Assembly: GCF_020037125.1 (NCBI RefSeq)
Contig: NZ_JAIQDG010000048.1
Span: 1 to 64,000 of the forward strand
Direction: 5' to 3'
Length of the DNA: 64,000 bases
Source: Myxococcus sp. RHSTA-1-4
GTDB taxonomy: Bacteria > Myxococcota > Myxococcia > Myxococcales > Myxococcaceae
Positions 23,957-33,428 of the stretch are shown one piece after another (within the stretch, counting starts at the first letter, position 1; each line of letters opens with the position of its first letter). The position numbers were made by a program, and so were the translations under genes. The notes beneath the pieces are model-generated. The model made no database searches. It saw only the letters and a program-made list of their open reading frames with translations, and was not told the DNA's origin.

Positions 23957-26900
23957 TCACAGGTCGAAGAGGTCCTTGAACCAGTCGAAGACGGTCTTCA
24001 TCGCCTTCTTGATTTCTTTGTCCGCATACCCGGCGGCATCGAGGGCTGCCTTGACGGTGTCGTCCCCGTACTTCAGCGTGTCCTTCATGAACCGGGCGGT
24101 GTGTGTCGCCGACCAGCCGTACGCGGTCCTCAGGCCGGTGGCGATCTGCTTGGAGCTGTAGCCCGCGGCCTTCATCGCCACGCCCGCCGCGTCGCCGCCG
24201 ATACCGTAGATGGTCTCCAGCGCCTGCGCGGCCTCGGCGCCAGTGTGGTTGAGCAGGCGAAGGCCCCGGGCCGCGGCCTCCGGAGTCTGGCGGAACTGGT
24301 TCATCAGCACATCCGCGACGGCCTCGGCGGTCTCGAACCCGAGGATGGCGCCCTGGCGCACCCACTCCAGCCACGCCGTCCCCTGCTCCAGGAACTTCCG
24401 GACGAGCGCCTCCGCCTTGTCCTGGAGGTCCTTCCCCAGCGCCAGCAGGGTGTCGTCCTTGATGGCGAGGTCGAACGTGGCGATGTTGAACCGCTGTCCC
24501 TGGAACCTGAACTCGCCGGTGCACCGGGCCCAGAGCTTGCCGCCCGAGTAGCCCAGGTCGAGCTTCCCGTCGACCCGGGTCTCCAGCCTGAGCGTGCCCA
24601 GCGCTCCCAGGTCCAGCGTCGTGTCGATGCCGGCCTCCGCGCGGCCCCCGCAGGTGAAGTCGCTCGGGTCCTTGAACCGGGCCTTCAGCTCGTAGCTCAG
24701 CGTCGTGCTCGGCCGCTCCGTCAGCCCGAAGGCGAAGCCCTGGTCCGAGATGGAGATGAGCAGGCCCGCCACCTCCAGGCCCAGCAGCTTGACGCCGGCG
24801 GAGAGGAAGGCGTGCGGCTCCCGGAAGTCCGCCTCGAGCTGTGGCTGCGTGAAGGTGGAGAGCGACAGGCGCGGGTGGCTCTTGCCCTTGTAGCCGGTGA
24901 TGGAGAGGAACTCGCGCTTGCCGATGATGAGCGGCTCCACGTCCACGTCCACCGCGATGCCCTTCATGGGATTGACGATGACGTCCGTCTCGGCGCGCAG
25001 TCCGAAGAACTCCAGGCCGCCGTGCACCTGGAAGCCCATGGGGAAGGAGAGCGCCCCAATCGTGGTGGCCTGCGGCGCGCAGTAGATTTGCGGCTGGAGC
25101 GAGACGCGGATGTTCGTCCCGTCACGCTTCAGCTCGTAGTGCGTCATCGTGGTCAGGTCCGTGAGGTGCCAGGCCCGGCCGCGCGCGTTCACCGTCAGCA
25201 GTACGGACTGGTGCCCGCTCGGGATGCGCACCTGGCCGTGCTGCTGGAAGGCGTCGGCCACGGTGGCCAGGTCCCGCGAGTCGAGCGCCGCCGCCACCGA
25301 GTCGGGAAGCTGGAAGGTGCGCGTTCCGTGCAGGCCGAAGCCCGTCAGGACCTTGCTCATCACCGAGGGCACCGGCGCGCCGGCGATGGTGGTGACGACG
25401 TCATGCAACGTCAGCTCGCTCACCGCGCCGGCGAACATGCTGCGGCCCGGGTTGACCGAGTCGAACAGCACCGCGATGGAGCTGTTGAAGCTGGCCACGT
25501 CGACCGTCGCGGCGATGCCCAGCGTGGGGATGGCCTGGGTGTTGATGCCCACCATGAGGGCCAGGTTCGTCAGCTTGACGGAGGAGAACGACAGCGTCCC
25601 CCTCATCGTGCCGGTGAGGTACACGCCCAGGGGCACCGCGGACATCTTCACGTCGAAGGTGAGCGGCTGGCCCTCCACCTTCGTCGTCACGAGCCCGTTG
25701 AGGAAGAGCCCGAAGACGCCGCCCTCCATCATGGCGCCGAAGCTGCCGGTGAGCCGCGTGTTCTTGTCGATGTCGCACGCCACGGCCGCGGACAGCCGCG
25801 AATTCTTCTTCGGGTCCCTCCCAATCTGGAGCGAGATGTCGAGCGTGCCGTCCACCGGCACGCCCAGGAACTTCCGGAGGATGTTCGCCGTCTCGTCACC
25901 GCCGAACCGCATCCGCGAGTAGAGGTTGAAGCCCTCCTGGAGCTGCCCGCCCGCCTGCGCCGGAAGAGTGACGGGGCTCGCCTGGAGCGTGGGGTTCGCC
26001 AGCGTCTTCGAGTCCGGGAAGGTGTACCCGGGCAACGTGTGCGTGGCGACCGCGAGGAGCAGCTTCTCGAACTGGAACACCTCGTCGAACGGCGCGAGCA
26101 CGTCCAGGCCCGGGATGTCCGACATCCGGAGCATGTCCAGGTTCAGCCCCGCCGCGAAGCCCCACTTCCCGTTGGTGCGCAACACCTGCAACGCGATGAC
26201 ACCCAGCGCCTCGGGACGCGCATACAGGCCGAAGCTGAAGGTGGAGGCGCCCGCGTCCGTGCGCTGCTCCACGAACAGCTCCGTCTGGGGGAGCGTGAAG
26301 GAGGGGAACCAGTCCGGCAGGTCGAAGCCGCTGCCCGCGAGGTCCGAGATGATGGCCGGCAGGTCCACCTCGAATCGGGGCAGGGACGCGGCGACGCGGA
26401 AGGAGCCCGGCACCGCGAGCTGGAAGGTCGTCTTCGCGCCCAGCACCTCCAGCGTGCCGCCGAACCGGCCCGTGAGCTGCCGCGTGGGCCCGCTGTCGAG
26501 CCCCACGGTGATGTTCCGCAGCTCCACCGGGGCTCCGCCGCCGAACCTCAGCTTCCACGAGGCGCCGAGGGTGCCCTGCACCCGGAGCTGGCTCTGAGCC
26601 GTGCCCTGAGGCGAGCCCGCCCCCGTGCCCGGAGTCGTGCTCGAGGCCGACGTATAGGTGAGCGACGCGGAGGTGAGCCCCACGTCCAGGTCGCCGGGAA
26701 GGGCGGGCGGCGTGAGGCCCAGCGCCCGGGCGAGGTCGTCCACGCCCAGTCGCTCCTTCGGGTCCTGGAGCATCCACGTGGCGTGGAGCGTCTTCGTCTG
26801 CGGGGTGTTGAGGTAGTCCAGCATGAAGGCGTTGCCAGCCAGCCAGAGGTAGCCCCGGAACGTCTTCGTCGATGCCCCCTCCACCGTGCGCGACATCCCC

Positions 26901-28657
26901 AGCTCGACGCCGAGGTCGAGCGTCGTGCCCAGCAGCTCCGTGGCGCTGAGCGCCCGGAGGCTGAAGCTCCTGCTCGCGGTGTTGAAGGACAGGTTGAGGT
27001 TGCGCAGCGTCATCTCCGGCGCGTTGGCCGGCAGCGAGAGGCCGAAGAGGTCGAGCGCCTCGCTCATCAGGGTCGTGAGGGAGATGTTCTGCTCGCCCAC
27101 CGTGCCGCCGGAGAACGTCCAGCCCAGGCCGGTGCCCTCGTACTCGGCGGCGACCATCAGCTCCGTGCCGGCGATGGAGAAGTTGCCGACGACCTCGCCC
27201 GCGCCGCCCCGGCCCGGCGCGTAGTCCAGGTCCAGGGAGATGCCGGTCAGCACCAGCGGCGTGCTGCCCAGAGAGAACGACCAGTCATCCGTGAGGGTGC
27301 CTTGCAGGCGGTACTCCCTGCTGCTCACGTTGCCGAAGAGCTTCAGCTCCGTGCACCGCATCTGCCCCATCGAGATGGAGTCACCCGCGATGCTCTTCAC
27401 GGCCTCGGCGATGTCGACCGTGCTCCCTGGCAGCAGCTCGCAGGCGAAGCCCAGCGAGGGCAGCTCGATGGAGGCATTCAGGAGGTCGCCGCCCAGCGTG
27501 GCCAGGCACTCCACCTCGGCGGTGACGCGGCTGGAGCCCGAGGGGAAATACGTGAAGGTGACGGCGAGCTGCTCGAAGGTGAGCAGCCCATCGAGCACCT
27601 CCCAGGGGTCGGGCTGGCTGTAGGCCACCGTCACGCCGAGCGAGACCAGCTTCTGGCTCCGGGGCGCCACCGACAGGCTGAGTCCCCGGAGCTGGAGGTC
27701 ATCGAGCGCCGGGAGGCTGTCCGGCACGAGCCCCGCCAGCGACTCTCCTCCGAGCAGGTGCGGAAGCTGTGAGAAGGAGAGGCCCTGTCCCGGAGACAGC
27801 TCGCTCTCGATGGTGAGCACGTCCAGCTCGCGCGAGTGGAGCCGCACGGCCAGGGGAATCCGCAGCGGCTGCGCGGCGCCGACGTCCTTCGACACCGCCG
27901 CTTCGAGCCGCACGCAGGAGGTGACGAAGCTCGGAGGCTTGCCATCCTTCGGCTCGACGGGCGCGCTGGCGAGGCTCAGGGCGAAGGGGATGTCGTAGCC
28001 CGCGAGGCGCAGCGGCGCCTGGGGGGCGGAGCGCAGGCAGAGGCTCGGCAGCTCTCCGTTGAGGACGATGGCGCCGGTGACGTCCCAGCGCGAGCCGCCT
28101 CCCATCAGCCAGGACAGGTCCTTCAGCGCGGGCAGCGGCGAGAGCGTGGCCTTCAGGCTCAGCCCCGGCACCTGCTTCTCCTGGAGCGTGAGCGAGGCCG
28201 GCACGAAGCCGAAGCGGGCCGCGAAGTCCGAGGGCAGCACCGGCGCGCCCGAGGAGGCGAGGCCCAGCTCGGGCGCGGCGTAGGAGAACAGGTCGAAGTG
28301 CGTGCCCTTGAGCGCGGAGAACGTGTCCGAGGGCTTCCAGCCGGAGGGCAGCCCCGTCAATCGAAGCGAGAGGTGCGCCACGCCGTCCGCGACGGTGAAG
28401 GTGGCCACCGCCTGGAGGCCGGACAGCCCGCGGTACGGCTTCGCGAGCTTGCCGCTCACGGTGATGGAGGTGTCCGTCTCGGCCGTCCTGCTCGCGCCGT
28501 CCAGCGCGAGGCTGTCCGCGCCGAGGTGGCTCACGAGCAGGCGGGTGAGGGGCTCCGACTGGAGCCCGGTGCCGCTGACCTGGAAGGGAGAGGACGCGAG
28601 CGCGGAGGAGATTCGCGCCTTGAGCGTTGGAACGTCGATGGGAGCCATGGCGAGCAT
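23957..28657 (-). CDS. Giant beta-rich protein of unknown function with C-terminal helical repeats
   Basis: 1566 residues with no signal peptide and no membrane helix. Most of it (residues 1 to about 1400) is a long succession of amphipathic beta strands with LxLxL and VxGxLxG patterns, reminiscent of the beta-groove walls of AsmA/TamB-like or bridge-type lipid-transfer proteins, though no diagnostic motif is seen. The last 150 residues switch to short helices in alternating units of 15-18 residues: AAQALETIYGIGG, AGVAMKAAGYSSK, ATGLRTAYGWSA, KAALDAAGYADK, KKAMKTVFDWF. CAGGAGCG precedes the ATG at 28657. It follows the EEP phosphoesterase by 43 bases, so they form an operon. I do not recognise a named family; function unknown. 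Confidence 0.85.
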   Translation of the reverse strand: MLAMAPIDVPTLKARISSALASSPFQVSGTGLQSEPLTRLLVSHLGADSLALDGASRTAETDTSITVSGKLAKPYRGLSGLQAVATFTVADGVAHLSLRLTGLPSGWKPSDTFSALKGTHFDLFSYAAPELGLASSGAPVLPSDFAARFGFVPASLTLQEKQVPGLSLKATLSPLPALKDLSWLMGGGSRWDVTGAIVLNGELPSLCLRSAPQAPLRLAGYDIPFALSLASAPVEPKDGKPPSFVTSCVRLEAAVSKDVGAAQPLRIPLAVRLHSRELDVLTIESELSPGQGLSFSQLPHLLGGESLAGLVPDSLPALDDLQLRGLSLSVAPRSQKLVSLGVTVAYSQPDPWEVLDGLLTFEQLAVTFTYFPSGSSRVTAEVECLATLGGDLLNASIELPSLGFACELLPGSTVDIAEAVKSIAGDSISMGQMRCTELKLFGNVSSREYRLQGTLTDDWSFSLGSTPLVLTGISLDLDYAPGRGGAGEVVGNFSIAGTELMVAAEYEGTGLGWTFSGGTVGEQNISLTTLMSEALDLFGLSLPANAPEMTLRNLNLSFNTASRSFSLRALSATELLGTTLDLGVELGMSRTVEGASTKTFRGYLWLAGNAFMLDYLNTPQTKTLHATWMLQDPKERLGVDDLARALGLTPPALPGDLDVGLTSASLTYTSASSTTPGTGAGSPQGTAQSQLRVQGTLGASWKLRFGGGAPVELRNITVGLDSGPTRQLTGRFGGTLEVLGAKTTFQLAVPGSFRVAASLPRFEVDLPAIISDLAGSGFDLPDWFPSFTLPQTELFVEQRTDAGASTFSFGLYARPEALGVIALQVLRTNGKWGFAAGLNLDMLRMSDIPGLDVLAPFDEVFQFEKLLLAVATHTLPGYTFPDSKTLANPTLQASPVTLPAQAGGQLQEGFNLYSRMRFGGDETANILRKFLGVPVDGTLDISLQIGRDPKKNSRLSAAVACDIDKNTRLTGSFGAMMEGGVFGLFLNGLVTTKVEGQPLTFDVKMSAVPLGVYLTGTMRGTLSFSSVKLTNLALMVGINTQAIPTLGIAATVDVASFNSSIAVLFDSVNPGRSMFAGAVSELTLHDVVTTIAGAPVPSVMSKVLTGFGLHGTRTFQLPDSVAAALDSRDLATVADAFQQHGQVRIPSGHQSVLLTVNARGRAWHLTDLTTMTHYELKRDGTNIRVSLQPQIYCAPQATTIGALSFPMGFQVHGGLEFFGLRAETDVIVNPMKGIAVDVDVEPLIIGKREFLSITGYKGKSHPRLSLSTFTQPQLEADFREPHAFLSAGVKLLGLEVAGLLISISDQGFAFGLTERPSTTLSYELKARFKDPSDFTCGGRAEAGIDTTLDLGALGTLRLETRVDGKLDLGYSGGKLWARCTGEFRFQGQRFNIATFDLAIKDDTLLALGKDLQDKAEALVRKFLEQGTAWLEWVRQGAILGFETAEAVADVLMNQFRQTPEAAARGLRLLNHTGAEAAQALETIYGIGGDAAGVAMKAAGYSSKQIATGLRTAYGWSATHTARFMKDTLKYGDDTVKAALDAAGYADKEIKKAMKTVFDWFKDLFDL

Positions 28658-28700
28658 GGGTCGCTCCTGTTCGAAAGGAAGGGGAAGACGGCCGCGCCGC

Positions 28701-30188
28701 TCAGGGGCAGGGGAACGCGAGCACGACGGGCAGGTGGTCGCTCACCAGGTTCGCGCCAATCCAGCGGTCGGTGACGCTCAGCGGATGGTTCGTGTTCGCC
28801 TGCCGCTGGAGGTTGAGGGCGAGGTCGGCGTCCTTCGTCCTGTCGGAGGTGGCGTAGTGGGTGGCGATGGCGGACACGTCAATCTGCCCCGCGTTGAGCG
28901 GCGCCCCCGTCTGGACGATGTTGGCCGCGATGTCGACGACCTTGCCCGAGTCCACGCCGTTGGTGCCGAAGGCTGGAGTCGCGTTGCGGACCTGCGCGCC
29001 GCCGTAGAAGAAGTTGTCGAAGGCGGCGCCCCGGATGGTGTGGGTACTCGACGTGTCGCCGGGGCTGTCGGACTTGTAGTCGCGGAGGATGGTGGCTTCC
29101 GTCGTCACGGCCGCTTTGAGCCGCTGGCTCAGGATGTCGCTGGTGAGGGGCGCCGGTGGGAGCGGGTTGAAGGGCACGCCGGGGGCGTTGCCCTGGGGCG
29201 CATTGCCGGCCTGGGCGGCGGGGTTCGCCGAGCCGCCCTGCTGCTGCGTCGGCGTGAGGGCGTCGTAGGCGTTGCGGTTCGTGCTCTGGAGGAAGCTCGC
29301 CTGCGGCGTGTTCGCGTTCTGCAGGAAGTCGATGTTGAAGTCCCCGGTGAAGAGGATGTTTCGCACCAGCACCGGCTGGCCATCGACATCCAGGTAGTCG
29401 GAGACGGGCGGGGGATTCTGCGCGCGGTTGACGTTGAGGTTCTGCTCCCAGGCGTAGAGCTGGGAGATGTGCAGGAAGGGGAGCTTGGCCACCTGCGCCT
29501 GCGCCAGGCCGTTGCGGGTCGTGCTGCCGCGCACCGCCGCGTAGTGGCAGCAGACGATGGGGAGGATGTAGTCCGTATTGCTAGTGGGCGAGTGCACCTT
29601 GAAGAGCGCCAGGCCGGGCATCCGGTAGCCCCGGCCCAGCGAGTAGCCCCCGTTGGCCAGGGGCAGACCTCCGAAGTTCTGCCGGGTGGCGGCGCGCTGC
29701 ATGGGGCGCTGGGCGAACGCGTTGCACAGGGGCAGCTGCGGCCGGGCGTTCGGCAGTTGAGGCATCTGGCCCCAGTTGTTGTTGTTGGGCCACGTGCTCC
29801 AGCGCACCGCCTTCAAGTTCGTCAGCGGGTGGGCCTGCGTCCCCATGGGGGGCGTCCCCGCGGCGGGCGCGGGCAGGGTCAGGGGCCGTATCAGCCCCAG
29901 GTCCCGCACGATGAAGCCATAGAACTCGCAGCCCGTCTCATGGGACAGGAACCATGTGTAGGTCGGTGCGTTCTGCGCGTTCTGTGCGGCCCTGGCCGCC
30001 GCGTTCAGCGCCGTCGTGAGCCGGTCCATCAGGTTCCGGACCTGGGTCTTCTTGACCTCGAGCAGCACCAGGATGTCGATGTCCTCGGCCACCACCGTGC
30101 GCGCGATGGCGGTGGCCATGCCGTCGATGCGAATCTTGTTCCAGCTCAGTTGCTCGATGTTCCAGTTCATCACCCGGATGGTCGGCAT
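28701..30188 (-). CDS. Endonuclease/exonuclease/phosphatase (EEP) family protein
   Basis: 495 residues. All core EEP (DNase I/Mg-dependent phosphoesterase) motifs are present: RVMNWNIEQ with Asn10, the metal-binding Glu44 in VLLEVK, the His in VCCHYAA, TGDFNIDF and the terminal SDHLPVV (Asp484, His485). It should hydrolyse phosphodiester or phosphomonoester bonds in nucleic acid, lipid or inositol phosphates with Mg2+. It is longer than typical (250-350) because of Asn/Gln/Ala-rich insertions (around NNNNWGQMPQ and TPTQQQGGSAN) between motifs. No signal peptide. The ATG at 30188 has GGGGAG upstream. It is the first gene of a probable two-gene operon with the giant protein. Confidence 0.88.
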   Translation of the reverse strand: MPTIRVMNWNIEQLSWNKIRIDGMATAIARTVVAEDIDILVLLEVKKTQVRNLMDRLTTALNAAARAAQNAQNAPTYTWFLSHETGCEFYGFIVRDLGLIRPLTLPAPAAGTPPMGTQAHPLTNLKAVRWSTWPNNNNWGQMPQLPNARPQLPLCNAFAQRPMQRAATRQNFGGLPLANGGYSLGRGYRMPGLALFKVHSPTSNTDYILPIVCCHYAAVRGSTTRNGLAQAQVAKLPFLHISQLYAWEQNLNVNRAQNPPPVSDYLDVDGQPVLVRNILFTGDFNIDFLQNANTPQASFLQSTNRNAYDALTPTQQQGGSANPAAQAGNAPQGNAPGVPFNPLPPAPLTSDILSQRLKAAVTTEATILRDYKSDSPGDTSSTHTIRGAAFDNFFYGGAQVRNATPAFGTNGVDSGKVVDIAANIVQTGAPLNAGQIDVSAIATHYATSDRTKDADLALNLQRQANTNHPLSVTDRWIGANLVSDHLPVVLAFPCP

Positions 30189-30319
30189 CGGCGCTCCCCT
30201 GGGGCGTGTGGCGGCGTCGCCCCGGGGAGGGAGACGCACGCCATTTCCGATGTGAATTTTCCGGGGGATTTTCCGGCGCGTTCAACGGCCCGGGTGGGGC
30301 GCGGCGCGAGCCGGTGGGC

Positions 30320-30570
30320 TCACGCCGGCCGCATGAACCGGTGGAGCGCGGCGAAGTCCGCCTGCCCGTCTCCGGCCTGGATGGCCTTCTGGAAGAGCTG
30401 GTCGAAGGCCTCCGGCACCGCGCGATGGATTCCGCGCTCCTGGCAGATGGCCAGCACGTGGTGCAGCGCTCCGGCGTGGATTTCCACCGTCGCGAGCGTC
30501 TGCTCGTCGGCGCCGAACCGTCTCCGCGATGCGGGCTCCCTTCGCCGCGAGCGGCTCGCACTTCGGAAGT
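30320..30570 (-). pseudogene. Remnant of an imine-reductase-like NAD(P)-dependent oxidoreductase
   Basis: Reading leftward, one frame gives TLATVEIHAGALHHVLAICQ, ERGIHRAVPEAFDQLF and FAALHRFMRPA then a stop at 30320. This is the C-terminal dimerisation helix bundle of the 6-phosphogluconate-dehydrogenase-like/imine-reductase family (pattern LExxxxAxxHhVxxxxERGI...LPxxFxxLxxxAxxxGxGxxDFaAl). The upstream part GARIAETVRR lies in a different frame, so there is a frameshift near 30515, and the N-terminal Rossmann domain is missing. It fills the 385-base gap between the EEP gene and the SDR gene. Confidence 0.6.
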
Positions 30571-30573
30571 GCT

Positions 30574-31335
30574 CTAGTGATTCGGGACGAGGACCTGCGT
30601 GAGGCCGCCATCGACGAGCAGCTCGACGCCGGTGGTGAAGGTCGCTTCGAAGCCGAGGAACAGCACCGCGCGGGCGACCTCCTCGACGGTGCCGATGCGC
30701 TTCATCGGGGTGACGGCGTTGCCCTCCTGCTCGAAGGCCGCCAGGTCCGCCGGGGAGACACCCGAGACACCCATGGTGGGCGTCTTGATGAAGCCGGGGC
30801 TCACGGCGTTCACCCGGATGCCTCGCGGCAGCAGCTCCGCGGCGAACCCCTGGGCGAACGACCGCAGCGCCGCCTTCGCCCCCGAGTAGACACTCAGGCC
30901 GGGGTAGCCCACGGCATCCGCGACGGAGGTGGTGAAGACGAACGAACCGCCCTTCCGGACGAGCGGCGCCAACCGCTGCACCGTGAAGAACGCGCCCTTC
31001 GTGTTGACGCCGAAGGTCTGGTCGTAGGCGGCCTCCGTCACCTGCTCGAGCGGCTCGATCCGCGAGAAACCGGCGTTGATGAACACGAAGTCCACCTCAC
31101 CGAGCTTCTCCTGGACGATGCGGCCCAGCGCGTCGATGTCGGCCATGTTTGTCGCGTCGGAGCCCACCACGTGCGCCCGGGACTCCAGCTCGCGCCGCAC
31201 CGCCTCCAGGTTCTTCCCATGGCGGCCGGTGAGGAGCACCTCGGCGCCTTCCTCCAGGAGCGCCTTCACCGTCGCGAGCCCCATGCCGAGCGTCCCACCG
31301 ATGACCACTGCCTTCTTCCCTGTGTACCTGCCCAT
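30574..31335 (-). CDS. SDR family oxidoreductase
   Basis: 253 residues. A classical short-chain dehydrogenase: NAD(P)-binding GGTLGMG (residues 13-19), NAG motif in FINAGFSR, catalytic Ser in TTSVADAVG, Tyr-x3-Lys in VYSGAKAAL and the PG motif [11 protein letters not shown]. Basic residues after the second strand (TGRHGKNL) suggest NADPH. The start at 31335 has AAGGAGGTG in front; the longer frame upstream runs into the promoter region. It is transcribed away from the AraC-type regulator at 31502, with 166 bases between, so that regulator probably controls it. Substrate unknown. Confidence 0.9.
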   Translation of the reverse strand: MGRYTGKKAVVIGGTLGMGLATVKALLEEGAEVLLTGRHGKNLEAVRRELESRAHVVGSDATNMADIDALGRIVQEKLGEVDFVFINAGFSRIEPLEQVTEAAYDQTFGVNTKGAFFTVQRLAPLVRKGGSFVFTTSVADAVGYPGLSVYSGAKAALRSFAQGFAAELLPRGIRVNAVSPGFIKTPTMGVSGVSPADLAAFEQEGNAVTPMKRIGTVEEVARAVLFLGFEATFTTGVELLVDGGLTQVLVPNH

Positions 31336-31501
31336 GAACACCTCCTTGTGACAGGCAGATGAATAGGAGCGGTGGGCCCGGCCGTCGCACACGTTCGGAC
31401 GCGCGAAGAGCACGAACGGATGCAAAGGAAGGGGCTCGTTGGCATAAGTCATGGACGGACGCCGCGAGGCCGGTGGAACCTCGTGGAGAGGAGTGGTCGT
31501 C

Positions 31502-32374
31502 ATGAGCAGGGAGAAGCAGGCGGCGCTCGCGCTGTACTCCGGCGGCGCCAGCGCACGTCCGGTGGCGGCACGGGAGGACGCGGCACGGGCCCGCACGGGG
31601 CTGCGTGTGGACCTCCATACGATTCCGCCCGGCGTGGTGGAGCTCGCTCCCCTGCCGGACCACCGGCTGAAGGTCCATGCGGGAGCGCCCACGCACGGCT
31701 CCTGCAGCTTCCATCGCTTCGTCTACACACGCGGCGACGTGGACCTCCTCCCCGCGGGGACCTCGGACGTCTGGGAGCACACCGATGCGAGCACCTCCGT
31801 CATGGTGCGGCTCTCACCGGCGCTCCTGCGGCGCGCCGCGGAGGACATGGGCATGGACCCGGACCGCGCCGGGTTGGAGCAGCGCCACCAGTTCAAGGAC
31901 CCGCAAATCGAGCACATTGCCTGGGCGCTCGATGCGGACCGGCAGGCGGGCCATCCGGGCGGGTTGCTCTACACGGAGAGCCTGGGTCTCGCGCTCTCCA
32001 TCCACCTGCTGGGCCGCTACCCGGCGCCCCTGAAGCACGTGCGCGGACTGTCGCAGGCGCAGCGGCGGCGCCTGACGGAATACATCGAGGAGCACCTGGA
32101 CAAGGACCTCGCCCTCGCCCGGCTGGCCAGTGTCGCGGGAGTCAGCGCGTCGCACCTGAAGACGCTGTTCAAACGCTCCATGGGCGTCCCGGTGCACGAG
32201 TACGTCATCCAGCGGCGCGTGGAGCGCGCGAGGACCCTGCTCCTGCGGGGCAAGCTGCCCGCGGGGCAGGTGGCGCTCGAAGCGGGCTTCTCGCACCAGA
32301 GTCACATGGCGCGATGCATGCGGCGCATCCTCGGCGTGACGCCCAGGGCCCTGGTGCGCGGCCCACGCGCGTAG
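31502..32374 (+). CDS. AraC family transcriptional regulator
   Basis: 290 residues. The C-terminal 100 residues contain two helix-turn-helix motifs, [22 protein letters not shown] read in pieces, and [19 protein letters not shown] followed by RRILGVTPR, the AraC/XylS signature. The N-terminal half is a ligand-sensing region with no recognised cupin motif, apart from [10 protein letters not shown]. The ATG at 31502 has GAGAGG upstream and is preferred over the ATG at 31451. It is divergent from the SDR gene, typical of local control of a detoxifying oxidoreductase. The region between them contains no clear palindrome that I could identify. Confidence 0.88.
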   Translation: MSREKQAALALYSGGASARPVAAREDAARARTGLRVDLHTIPPGVVELAPLPDHRLKVHAGAPTHGSCSFHRFVYTRGDVDLLPAGTSDVWEHTDASTSVMVRLSPALLRRAAEDMGMDPDRAGLEQRHQFKDPQIEHIAWALDADRQAGHPGGLLYTESLGLALSIHLLGRYPAPLKHVRGLSQAQRRRLTEYIEEHLDKDLALARLASVAGVSASHLKTLFKRSMGVPVHEYVIQRRVERARTLLLRGKLPAGQVALEAGFSHQSHMARCMRRILGVTPRALVRGPRA

Positions 32375-32381
32375 GTGGCAC

Positions 32382-33317
32382 CTACCGGAGGATGAAGTCC
32401 CGGGGGCGCAGCGGCTCGGGCTGGGGCTCGCCCAGCGCCTCCAGCAGGTTGATTTCCGCCGTGCGGGCGAGCGCGAACAGGGGCAGGTCGTTGGGGGCAT
32501 CCCCGAAGGGCTCCTCCAGCTCGTCGCCCAACCAGTCCAGCCCGAAGAAGGTGTAGGCAATCATCGCGGTGAGCACGGGCGTGAACCAGCCCAGGGACTC
32601 GGCGAGCCCGAAGGGGAGCAGCAGGCAGAAGAGGTACGCGGTGCGGTGGAGCAGCACCGTGTACGTGAAGGGCAGCGGGGTGAGGCGGATGCGCTCGCAG
32701 GCGCAGAGCACGCCCATCAGGGCATGCACCCGCGCGTTCAGCGCGTTCCAGGTGATGTCGGAGAGCCGGCCCTCCCGCCGCAGCGAGGCCAGCTCACCGG
32801 TGTGCTCCCGCAGCAGGGCGTTGGGGCGGTTCCCGCTGGCCAGCACGCGCGAGCACTCCGGCTCCGGGAGGAGGCGGGAGAGGTCCTCCCGGGCATCGTG
32901 CCCGCGCAGGTGCGCGGCGAGCGCGTGCGCGAAGGCGATGTTCCGGTGCACGAGCCGCCGCGCCGCCTGCCGCCCCGCGACGGGCGACTCGGCGCGGCCG
33001 TCATCCAGCAGGGCGATGACTTCGTGTGAGAACTCGCGGAGCTCGATGAGCAGCGCGCCCCACTGCTTCCGGGCCTCCCACCAGCGGTCGTAGCAGGCGT
33101 TGTTCCGGAACCCGAGGAAGATGGAGAGCGCGATGCCGAGCAGCGACAGGGGCGCGGGTGATGCGATGGGGAGCCGCGGCTCGCCCTGCCGGAACGCCCA
33201 GACGACGATGCAGGCGAGCACCGCGATGCCCAGCACGTGGGGCAGGACGCGCGGCAGGATGGTACCGCGCACGACGAACAACAGACGGAGGGGACTGGGG
33301 CGGGGACGGACAATCAC
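32382..33317 (-). CDS. Bestrophin-family chloride channel-like protein
   Basis: 311 residues. The family signature GFRNNACYDRWWEARKQWG (residues about 70-88) is intact, preceded by a hydrophobic helix (VLGIAVLACIVVWAF) and SLLGIALSIFLGF. Two more hydrophobic regions near 215-260 (TVLLHRTAYLFCLLLPFGLAES, in pieces; GWFTPVLTAMIAYTFFG) complete the fold, and DELEEPFG is the conserved acidic loop. Bacterial bestrophins (YneE) form pentameric ion channels in the inner membrane. The GTG at 33317 is chosen for GGAGGGG upstream. It faces the AraC gene with 7 bases between stops. Confidence 0.88.
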   Translation of the reverse strand: MIVRPRPSPLRLLFVVRGTILPRVLPHVLGIAVLACIVVWAFRQGEPRLPIASPAPLSLLGIALSIFLGFRNNACYDRWWEARKQWGALLIELREFSHEVIALLDDGRAESPVAGRQAARRLVHRNIAFAHALAAHLRGHDAREDLSRLLPEPECSRVLASGNRPNALLREHTGELASLRREGRLSDITWNALNARVHALMGVLCACERIRLTPLPFTYTVLLHRTAYLFCLLLPFGLAESLGWFTPVLTAMIAYTFFGLDWLGDELEEPFGDAPNDLPLFALARTAEINLLEALGEPQPEPLRPRDFILR

Positions 33318-33428
33318 GGCCGGCCCCTCCTGCTCCAAATCCCCGGGGGCCGCAAGGGCGCGGCGCGGCAGTGGGCCGGGCATGCTCGGCCTGTCGCACG
33401 GCCCGTCGCACGGACTGCACGGCGGGCA

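Noticed and set aside
23858-27772. A 1304-residue open frame on the plus strand opposite the giant protein
   Set aside because: It is His/Arg/Glu-rich, has no domain or ribosome site, and mirrors the codon bias of the true gene on the other strand.
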